From Actinomycetes bacterium (lineage in GTDB: Bacteria > Actinomycetota > Acidimicrobiia > Acidimicrobiales > RAAP-2), in NCBI GenBank assembly GCA_021793515.1, contig JAJYSP010000024.1, positions 1-47,605 of the forward strand: 47,605 nt of DNA, in the 5' to 3' direction. Every line of letters starts with the position of its first letter. Position 1 is the first letter of the stretch. The notes under the pieces are model-generated. The model made no database searches. It saw nothing but the letters and a program-made list of their open reading frames with translations, and was not told the origin of the DNA. Of the stretch, positions 24,715 to 30,916 are shown one piece after another. Made by a program: the position numbers and the translations under genes.

Positions 24715-25488
24715 CTAGGCCGTGGTCCGTGGGCTCACCTCCGTGGCGATGGGCGTCGTCGTGCCGGCGGGCCACTGTGCGAGCAGGCTATAGCGGTCCC
24801 CACGGATAAGGCTGCGGCGCCACTCGACGGGGGTCTCACCGGCTAGCACCAGTCGTTCGATGGAGAAGGCGGCGACACCCTCGCTCAGACCGAGCAAGTC
24901 ACGCTCCTGCGCCGAGGGGACCAGCGGACGGATCCGCTCCCAGCCGCCGGTGATGCGCACCGCACCGTGGGTCGCGAGCACGTCATAGACACTGCCGTGC
25001 GTGAGATCTTCCGTGAGCAGCGCGTCGGCGAGGGGTGTGGGCAGCCACGATCGATCCCAGGCGATCGGTTCGGCACCCGCGAAACGCAATCGTTCGAGGT
25101 AGACCACCGTGCTGTCCGCAGAGATCCCCAGCTCACGAACCACCTCCGCGGGGGCGGTGGTGTGGGTCGCTTCACGCACCTCGCTCCGTTCCTCGATCCC
25201 CTGGGAGCGCATCGACGACGCCAGGCTGTAGAGGGAGTGAAGCGGCTGTTCGAGGATGGGATTGGTGAGCGACGTGCCTCGGCCGCGCTGTCGCACGAGC
25301 AGCCCGTCACTCGTGAGGCGGCGTACCGCCTCACGCACGGTGTGCCGACTGACGTCGTAGTCGCGAGTGAGCTCCTCGTCGGTCGGGAAGCGTTCCTCGA
25401 ACTCACCACCCACGAGACGGCGGCGCAGATCATCGGCGATCTGGGCCCACAGCGGTAGCGGACTCGACCGATCGGGTACGGCGACCAC
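24715..25488 (-). CDS. GntR-family transcriptional regulator with UTRA ligand domain
   Basis: A 257-residue regulator of the HutC/UTRA subgroup. The N-terminal winged helix contains PLWAQIADDLRRRLVGGEF, FPTDEELTRDYDVSRHTVREA and LVRQRGRGT. Residues about 90-240 form the UTRA effector-binding domain. The GTG starts 1 nt after the stop of DUF1634, in the same operon as the TSUP exporter, so it probably senses that transporter's substrate and controls this operon. The long tail of the operon is a 200-nt gap before paiB. Confidence 0.92.
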   Translation of the reverse strand: MVAVPDRSSPLPLWAQIADDLRRRLVGGEFEERFPTDEELTRDYDVSRHTVREAVRRLTSDGLLVRQRGRGTSLTNPILEQPLHSLYSLASSMRSQGIEERSEVREATHTTAPAEVVRELGISADSTVVYLERLRFAGAEPIAWDRSWLPTPLADALLTEDLTHGSVYDVLATHGAVRITGGWERIRPLVPSAQERDLLGLSEGVAAFSIERLVLAGETPVEWRRSLIRGDRYSLLAQWPAGTTTPIATEVSPRTTA

Positions 25489-25489
25489 G

Positions 25490-25990
25490 TCAGAGCCCCG
25501 CGAGGAAGAACGACGCGATCAGTACGAAGAGTACGAAGAGCGTGACGAGGGCCATGGGGATGTCCTTCTCGTAAAAGAAGGAGACGACGCCTACCGCGAC
25601 GCGCAGGATTGGCGTCAAGATGAGCAGGAAGACGCCGAGCACGACGATCCCTCGCCCGTCACCGTGGACCAGCGAATGTCGAAGCTGACCCAGTGAGTGC
25701 GGGAACGGTGTCGTTCGCGAGGTGAGTGTCTTGTAGGACGTATGGCCGGTGATCGAGGCGTAGTCACCGTGGTGGTAGAACATCACGCCCAGTCCGACAG
25801 CGATCACGCTGACGCTCAGAATTACGCCGACGCGCAGCACGAGACTGATCGCGAACTCGATCTTGCGAATCTTCTCTTCCATCGCGGCGACCTGCGCGGC
25901 ACTCAGGTTGCGCCGACGACCCGACACCTGTAGATCGCCCTCGGGCGTCACGTTCTTCTGTGGGTCCGGGCCCGGACTCTGTCGCGTCAT
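25490..25990 (-). CDS. DUF1634 family membrane protein
   Basis: A 166-residue protein with a charged N-terminus and three membrane segments (LRVGVILSVSVIAVGLGV, GIVVLGVFLLILTPILR and the last LVTLFVLFVLIASFFLAGL). This is the DUF1634 pattern, and genes of this family are regularly coupled to TauE/SafE exporters, as here. It may be an accessory subunit of the exporter. Its ATG overlaps the exporter's TGA by one base. No enzyme motif. Confidence 0.85.
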   Translation of the reverse strand: MTRQSPGPDPQKNVTPEGDLQVSGRRRNLSAAQVAAMEEKIRKIEFAISLVLRVGVILSVSVIAVGLGVMFYHHGDYASITGHTSYKTLTSRTTPFPHSLGQLRHSLVHGDGRGIVVLGVFLLILTPILRVAVGVVSFFYEKDIPMALVTLFVLFVLIASFFLAGL

Positions 25991-26829
25991 CACGGGAACA
26001 GCCCCTTTTGCAACATCTCGAGTGAGATCACCACGAGCACCCCAACGAAGAGCAGCCGAATCGTGCGGCTCGTGATCCGACCGAGGACGCGGGCGCCGAA
26101 CGTGGCACCGAGCAACACCCCCGCGGCGACCGGGGCGGCGATGATCGGGTCGATCTGACCACGGATGAAGTAGACGCCCGCACTGGCCGCCGCGGTGACG
26201 CCGATCATGAAGTTGCTGGTGGCGGTGGAGACCTTCATGGGTAGGTGCATGGCGGCGTCCATCGCCGGCACCTTGAGGGCGCCCGAGCCGATGCCAAGGA
26301 GCGCGCTCACCAAGCCCGCGATGTACATGAGGACCAGCCCGAGCTTGGTCCCCGAGACCTTGTAGGTGATCTCGCGGCCCTCGGCTTCGTCGTAGTACGA
26401 GCCGTGGAGATTGAAGTAGTTAGCGATGCGGTCGTTCGAGACCGCCAGCACCTGGTCCTCGTGACGCTTGCGGTAGGTGATCACCGAGGAGTAGGCGAGT
26501 ACCACGCCGAAGAAGGCGAACAGGAAGCGCTCGGGCAGCAAGGTGGCGAGGTAGGCACCGCTCAGCGCCCCAGTGGTGGTCGCGACCTCGAGGAACATCC
26601 CCGCGCGCAGGTTGGTCATGCGTTCGCGCACGTACGCGGCGGCGGCGCCACTGGAGGTGGCGATGACCGACACGATGCTGGCGCCGATGGCGAGTCGGAT
26701 GTTCACGCCGTAGAAGATGGTCAGGACCGGCACGATCACGACCCCACCGCCGAGGCCGACGAGCGACCCGAGGACACCGGCCGCCACCGAGATCAGGGCG
26801 AGCGAGACGACGAAGTCCAACGGTGTCAC
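25990..26829 (-). CDS. TSUP-family (TauE/SafE-like) exporter, second copy
   Basis: A 279-residue polytopic membrane protein of the sulfite exporter TauE/SafE family. The first-half signature is LVGLGGGVVIVPVL and the second-half signature is GIGSGALKVP. About eight helices; a soluble loop lies near residues 130-170. With DUF1634 and GntR it forms a substrate-responsive export operon, likely for a sulfonate, sulfite or C2 anion. The start is GTG 26829 because TACAAT lies exactly 6 nt upstream; longer readings enter the promoter. Confidence 0.88.
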   Translation of the reverse strand: MTPLDFVVSLALISVAAGVLGSLVGLGGGVVIVPVLTIFYGVNIRLAIGASIVSVIATSSGAAAAYVRERMTNLRAGMFLEVATTTGALSGAYLATLLPERFLFAFFGVVLAYSSVITYRKRHEDQVLAVSNDRIANYFNLHGSYYDEAEGREITYKVSGTKLGLVLMYIAGLVSALLGIGSGALKVPAMDAAMHLPMKVSTATSNFMIGVTAAASAGVYFIRGQIDPIIAAPVAAGVLLGATFGARVLGRITSRTIRLLFVGVLVVISLEMLQKGLFP

Positions 26830-26835
26830 GCCCCA

Positions 26836-26841
26836 ATTGTA
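26836..26841 (-). promoter_or_regulatory. Promoter of the exporter operon (TACAAT, TTGTGT at -35)
   Basis: TACAAT, then 6 nt, then GTG 26829. TTGTGT on the same strand at 26859-26864 gives a 17-nt spacer. A TGTGTGTGT run in this zone could also be a regulator site. Confidence 0.65.
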
Positions 26842-27074
26842 CGTACTTACGGATACACACACAAATCGCTGGCGACAACACCGGTTCGCGGTGGGTGGGT
26901 TGGACCGTCGGGTGCGCGGGCCTCGCTCCATCTCTTCGACGGGGATCAGAGGGCTGAAGGGCTAGCAGTAGTAACGCCGGCCGGCCACGTGGCTCGGTCG
27001 CATCGTGTGGACTCCCAGACGCCGCGACGCCGTTCGTGTTCAACCCTTCGGGGACGTCTGCACCAGCGCGTCGC

Positions 27075-27251
27075 CTAGCGCTCGCGGCAGGTCAACTCGT
27101 GGTCCGGACCCTCGATGATCGAGCCGCAGCGCGAACAGACGTACTGGACCCAGCACACGGGGTCGCCCCCGAGATCGTCGGCCTCGTCGTCGTAACGACG
27201 GCGTACCTCGGCTGACAATTCACTGCCTTGGTCGCGGTCACGTGCCCCCAC
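27075..27251 (-). CDS. Predicted 58-residue Cys-rich (zinc-ribbon-like) miniprotein
   Basis: The minus strand encodes 58 residues from GTG 27251 to TAG 27075. The N-terminal half is highly charged (VRRRYDDEADD). The C-terminal half has C33, a CSRC pair (39-42) in VQYVCSRCGSIIEG, and C55, which resembles a small zinc ribbon. The start is supported by a TAGGGT box 6 nt upstream, the same leaderless arrangement as other genes in the window. Third codon positions are G/C-rich. I do not know the family; a role in nucleic-acid or protein binding is a guess. No operon partner is visible. Confidence 0.6.
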   Translation of the reverse strand: MGARDRDQGSELSAEVRRRYDDEADDLGGDPVCWVQYVCSRCGSIIEGPDHELTCRER

Positions 27252-27257
27252 GTCGCA

Positions 27258-27263
27258 ACCCTA
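27258..27263 (-). promoter_or_regulatory. -10 box (TAGGGT) for the Cys-rich miniprotein
   Basis: TAGGGT on the minus strand, then 6 nt, then GTG 27251. It is divergent from the TAGTCT promoter at 27343. Confidence 0.5.
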
Positions 27264-27342
27264 GACCCGACGCCGCGCCCGTGGTACCGCGTCACGGTGC
27301 GGCGAGCCACCGCCAGGGCCAAAAGGCCCTCGCGCAGGTCGG

Positions 27343-27348
27343 TAGTCT
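27343..27348 (+). promoter_or_regulatory. -10 box (TAGTCT) upstream of the structured leader
   Basis: TAGTCT, with transcription expected to start near 27355. A perfect AGGGCC-AAAA-GGCCCT hairpin sequence lies just upstream (27315-27330). Confidence 0.5.
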
Positions 27349-27355
27349 CGATACC

Positions 27356-27485
27356 GTGACAGAGGCGGTGGCAGTGACCCTGTGGCGAGTAAGCCCATGC
27401 GCCCGTGGGACTAGGTCGAGGCGGAACGCGTGGACCGTCCGGACGGCGCGTTGCCGACACCGCCTTTGCCATCGCCACCCCTGTC
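27356..27485 (+). ncRNA. Candidate structured 5' leader RNA with competing long-range stems
   Basis: The segment between the TAGTCT promoter and the secreted-protein gene folds on inspection. GACAG (27358-27362) plus GGCGGTGGCA (27364-27373) can pair with TGCCATCGCC (27467-27476) plus CTGTC (27481-27485), with one G-U pair and a small internal loop. The same 5' strand (27361-27370) can instead pair over 10 positions with CACCGCCTTT (27458-27467). Inside lie hairpins CCCATG/CGTGGG (27394-27409) and palindrome CCGTCCGGACGG (27435-27446). The mutually exclusive stems end 10 nt before the ribosome binding site. It matches no riboswitch class I know. An open reading frame starting at GTG 27356 exists but looks non-coding. 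Confidence 0.45.
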
Positions 27486-27495
27486 ATCGCGTCTC

Positions 27496-27503
27496 GGAAG
27501 GAG
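27496..27503 (+). promoter_or_regulatory. Strong ribosome binding site (GGAAGGAG) setting the start at GTG 27511
   Basis: GGAAGGAG with a 7-nt spacer to GTG. The strong site, unusual beside the many leaderless genes here, fixes the start 27 codons inside the longest reading frame. Confidence 0.75.
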
Positions 27504-27510
27504 ATTCGTC

Positions 27511-27903
27511 GTGCGTAACAAGATCCCCCTGCTCTTACTAGCGATGCTCTCGGTGCTGGCACTCGGCGGACTCGTGCTGTCATTGAGCGAGACCCAACCG
27601 AACCGCCAGGTCACCGCCACGTTCTGCGGACAGACCTCGTCGACGCCGCGTTCGATCGTCGTCAGCTGCGCCGACGCGAACTACGGATTCACGAACCTCG
27701 CGTGGGAGCAGTGGGGCAACCCCGTGACCTACGGCCACGGGATCAAGTACGTGAACGACTGCACGCCCACGTGTGCGGCAGGAACCTTCAAGAAGACCTC
27801 GGTGACCATTGAGCTCTACAACCTGCGCGACAACCGCTATCACACATTGAACGGCGTTGGATTCAACGCTGGCATGGACAATCGCCCGATCCAACTCGGC
27901 TGA
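27511..27903 (+). CDS. Small secreted protein with two Cys pairs
   Basis: A 130-residue exported protein. A signal peptide or anchor occupies about residues 4-26. The mature part follows a pattern common in actinobacterial secreted proteins of unknown role: a first Cys (FCG), a second in VVSCADANYG, then AWEQWGNPVTYGHG, then NDCTPTCAAG, and a beta-strand ending. Two disulfides are likely. Function unknown. A leader of about 155 nt with potential regulatory fold precedes it, so its translation may be controlled. Confidence 0.75.
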   Translation: MRNKIPLLLLAMLSVLALGGLVLSLSETQPNRQVTATFCGQTSSTPRSIVVSCADANYGFTNLAWEQWGNPVTYGHGIKYVNDCTPTCAAGTFKKTSVTIELYNLRDNRYHTLNGVGFNAGMDNRPIQLG

Positions 27904-28069
27904 CGTTCTCGCACAGTCGCCGGGGCCAACGACGCCTCACTACGGGTCCAACAGTGACGAAAGGCCCTCCACCACCGCAAAGAACCTGCGATACCGTCTG
28001 ACCGAGTGCTTCGACGGCGTTGTCGCGTACCGCGCCGGCGCAGCGACGAACGAGTGAGCTGGTGGTGGC

Positions 28070-28660
28070 ATGTTTCAGGTACGTATCCATGGTCGTGGCG
28101 GCCAGGGGGTGGTCACCGCCGCGGAGTTGCTCTCCGTCGCCGCCTTCAACGAGGGTCGCCACGCACAGGCCTTCCCGAGTTTCGGCTCCGAGCGGACCGG
28201 TGCGCCCGTCGTCTCCTACTGCCGCCTGGACGACCGCGAGATTCGAACGCGCGAACCCATCATGGCCCCTGACGCCGTCATCGTCCAAGACGTCACCTTG
28301 ATCCACCAGGTCGACCTCTTCGGCGGACTCGTCGAGGACGGCTACGTGCTGATAAATACGTCACGGACCTTCGAGGAGCTTGGACTGGATGACCTCGGTG
28401 ACCGGTTCCGCGCCGAGCACCTGATGACATGCCCCGCCACGGAGCTGGCTATCGAGCACGTCGGGCGCGCCGTGCCCAACGCCGCCTTGCTCGGGGCGTT
28501 CGCGGCACTGACCGGCCAGGTCCCCCTCCCGGCGATCGGTGTCGCGATCCGCGAACGGTTCCACGGGCCGGTCGGCGAGCGCAACGTCGCCGCCGCGAGT
28601 GCCGCCTTCGACCACGTGACACGAGAAATGGAGGCGGCCGCCCGTGCTTCGTCAACTTGA
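28070..28660 (+). CDS. porG: 2-oxoacid:acceptor oxidoreductase, gamma subunit
   Basis: The 196-residue gamma subunit of a pyruvate (or 2-oxoacid):ferredoxin oxidoreductase. It opens with the family motif IHGRGGQGVVTAAELL, and PSFGSERTGAPV is the usual second conserved block. This subunit contacts coenzyme A and completes the thiamine-dependent oxidative decarboxylation. First gene of a four-gene operon, overlapping the alpha gene by 17 nt. A GGTGG ribosome site precedes ATG; a TACCGT box about 80 nt upstream may be the promoter. Confidence 0.93.
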   Translation: MFQVRIHGRGGQGVVTAAELLSVAAFNEGRHAQAFPSFGSERTGAPVVSYCRLDDREIRTREPIMAPDAVIVQDVTLIHQVDLFGGLVEDGYVLINTSRTFEELGLDDLGDRFRAEHLMTCPATELAIEHVGRAVPNAALLGAFAALTGQVPLPAIGVAIRERFHGPVGERNVAAASAAFDHVTREMEAAARASST

Positions 28661-29897
28661 AGGGTCGAAGGCCATCGCCGAGACGGTCGCGCTGTGTCGG
28701 CCCGAGGTCGTCTGCGCCTACCCGATCTCGCCCCAGACCCACATCATCGAGGCCATCGGCGTCAAGGTGAAAGAGGGCTCGCTCGCGCCCTGTGAGTACA
28801 TCAACGTCGAATCGGAGTTCGCCGCGATGTCGGTGTCGATTGGCGCGTCGGCCGCGGGGGCGCGGGCCTACACGGCGACCGCCAGCCAAGGTCTGTTGTT
28901 CATGATCGAGGCGGTCTACAACGCGGCCGGCCTGGGACTGCCCATCGTGATGACACTCGCCAACCGGGCGATCGGGGCACCGATCAACATCTGGAACGAT
29001 CACAGTGACGCCATGGCCGTACGCGACTCGGGCTGGATCCAGCTCTTCGCCGAGACGAATCAGGAGGCGGCTGACCTGCACGTCCAGGCGTTCCGTCTGG
29101 CCGAAGAGCTCTCGGTACCCGTCATGGTCTGCATGGACGGGTTCATCTTGACCCACGCGGTCGAAGGGGTCGACCTCATGGATCAGGCCACCGTCGACCG
29201 CTTCTTACCGGCCTACGAGCCGCGCCAGGTGCTCGACCCCGAGGACCCGGTCTCCATCGGCGCCATGGTGGGCCCCGAAGCCTTCGAGGAGGTGCGCTAC
29301 CTCGCCCACCTGCGCCAACTCGACGCACTCGACTACATCCCAGTGATCGCCGAGGAGTTCACGGCACTGACCGGGCGGCCGAGCGGTGGACTCATCCACC
29401 CGTACCGCACCGAAGACGCCGACACGATCGTGGTGGCCCTGGGATCGGTGCTGGGCACGATCAAGGACGCCGTCGACCACCTGCGAGACAATGGCGAACG
29501 CGTTGGCGTGCTCGGCATCACGTCGTTCCGGCCGTTCCCGATCGAGGCGGTGCGCAGCGCACTCGCGAACGCCTCGCGCGTCATCGTCGTCGAGAAGGCC
29601 TTCAGCCTCGGCATGGGTGGGGTCCTCGCAACCGACGTCTCGATGGCCACGCTCGGCTCGTCGGCGGTGCTCAACACCGTCATCGCGGGACTCGGCGGTC
29701 GGCCGATCGCCCAACACTCGATCGAGGCGATGATCGCTCGGGCGATCCGCGGTGAGCTCGAGTCGCTCACCTTCCTCGACCTCGACGAGGGCATCATCGA
29801 GCGCGAACGCGCGCGCATGGCTCGCACCCGTCGATCCGGGCCGTTCGCCGAGAACGTGCTGCGTGACCTCCGCCAGAACCGAGAGGACCGATCGTGA
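28644..29897 (+). CDS. porA: 2-oxoacid:acceptor oxidoreductase, alpha subunit
   Basis: A 417-residue alpha subunit. AYPISPQTHIIE (residues about 24-35) is the substrate-binding threonine/serine loop of the PFOR family. EYINVESEFAAMS and TATASQGLLFM follow the usual order of the pyrimidine-side thiamine domain. A C-terminal transketolase-like domain II contains VALGSVLGTIKDAVDHLR. The archaeal/bacterial four-subunit type is indicated by the separate gamma, beta and delta genes. The ending overlaps the beta gene start by 4 nt. Confidence 0.94.
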   Translation: MLRQLEGSKAIAETVALCRPEVVCAYPISPQTHIIEAIGVKVKEGSLAPCEYINVESEFAAMSVSIGASAAGARAYTATASQGLLFMIEAVYNAAGLGLPIVMTLANRAIGAPINIWNDHSDAMAVRDSGWIQLFAETNQEAADLHVQAFRLAEELSVPVMVCMDGFILTHAVEGVDLMDQATVDRFLPAYEPRQVLDPEDPVSIGAMVGPEAFEEVRYLAHLRQLDALDYIPVIAEEFTALTGRPSGGLIHPYRTEDADTIVVALGSVLGTIKDAVDHLRDNGERVGVLGITSFRPFPIEAVRSALANASRVIVVEKAFSLGMGGVLATDVSMATLGSSAVLNTVIAGLGGRPIAQHSIEAMIARAIRGELESLTFLDLDEGIIERERARMARTRRSGPFAENVLRDLRQNREDRS

Positions 29898-30916
29898 GCG
29901 AACAGCGCGTCCACTTCTACCAGGTCGGCAGCTTCGCCGTCGGGAACCGACTGCTCAGTGCCGACGACCGCACCGTCCAGTCGAGCCCGCACCGGACAAA
30001 CTCGATCGACTCCGGACACCGCGCGTGCCAGGGGTGCGGCGAGGCGCTCGGTGCGCGCTACGCGCTCGACGCGGCGATGCGTGCAACCAACGGTCAGCTG
30101 CTCGCTGTCAACGCGACGGGGTGCCTCGAGGTCTTCTCCACCCCGTACCCCGAGACGTCCTGGCGCATCCCGTGGTTGCACTCGCTCTTCGGCAACGCAC
30201 CCGCCGTCGCGACGGGGGTCGCCGCAGCGATGCGCGTGAAGGGGCGCAGCGACGTGCGCGTCGTCGGTCAGGCCGGTGACGGTGGGACCGTCGACATCGG
30301 TTTTGGGACGCTGTCGGGCATGTTCGAGCGTAACGATGACGTGCTCTTCATCTGCTACGACAACGAGGGCTACATGAACACCGGCGTCCAGCGCTCAGCC
30401 GCAACACCGCCGGCCGCGCGCACCGCGACCACCGACGTCGTAGGTGCCGAACCCGGTAACAGCTTCGGCCAGGGCAAGGACCTACCGCGCATCGCGATGG
30501 CCCACGACATCCCCTACGTCGCGACTGCGACGGTCGCCGACCTGCACGATCTCGAGCGCAAGGTCGAGCGGGCCATGAGCTTCCGCGGGGCCCGATACCT
30601 GCACGTCTTTGTGCCCTGCCCACTCGGGTGGGGCTCGGCGACTAACGAGACCATCCATCTCGCGCGACTCGCCAAGGAGACAGGCCTGTTCCCTGTCTTT
30701 GAGGCCGAGCACGGTGTCGTCACCAATGTCTCGCGCATCCGCCGACTCGCGCCGGTCGAGGAGTACCTCAAACTCCAGCGTCGCTACGCCCACCTGTTCG
30801 GAGCCAAGGGTCGCCCCGACATCGTCGCGCGTCTCCAGGCCATCGCCGACGCCAACATCGCGCGCTACGGCTTGGCGCCCGAGCGCGACGAACTCGACAA
30901 CCGAGAGGACGCCTAA
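29894..30916 (+). CDS. porB: 2-oxoacid:acceptor oxidoreductase, beta subunit
   Basis: The 340-residue thiamine-diphosphate and 4Fe-4S subunit. The first cluster cysteines are C45 and C48 (RACQGCGEALG); further Cys lie near residue 76 (NATGCLEVF) and 237 (FVPCPLGW), matching the four cluster ligands of PorB proteins. The thiamine motif is GDGGTVDIGFG...NEGYMNTG. YMNTGVQRSAATP is the typical PorB segment, which favours pyruvate over 2-oxoglutarate. GTG start within the alpha stop; one-base overlap with the next gene. Confidence 0.94.
   Translation: MSEQRVHFYQVGSFAVGNRLLSADDRTVQSSPHRTNSIDSGHRACQGCGEALGARYALDAAMRATNGQLLAVNATGCLEVFSTPYPETSWRIPWLHSLFGNAPAVATGVAAAMRVKGRSDVRVVGQAGDGGTVDIGFGTLSGMFERNDDVLFICYDNEGYMNTGVQRSAATPPAARTATTDVVGAEPGNSFGQGKDLPRIAMAHDIPYVATATVADLHDLERKVERAMSFRGARYLHVFVPCPLGWGSATNETIHLARLAKETGLFPVFEAEHGVVTNVSRIRRLAPVEEYLKLQRRYAHLFGAKGRPDIVARLQAIADANIARYGLAPERDELDNREDA

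Noticed and set aside
26830-27074. Gene or RNA between the exporter promoter and the Cys-rich miniprotein
   Set aside because: No convincing frame, start signal or stable fold was found in these 245 nt.
27356-27485. Known riboswitch (cobalamin, TPP, SAM, ydaO, fluoride) or RNase P/SRP RNA
   Set aside because: None of the conserved sequence boxes of these families can be found in the segment.
27356-27541. 61-codon open frame starting at a leaderless GTG in the structured leader
   Set aside because: The product is Arg/Cys/His-rich, overlaps the start of the real secreted-protein gene in another frame, and the segment folds as RNA; coding seems unlikely, though a leader peptide is not excluded.
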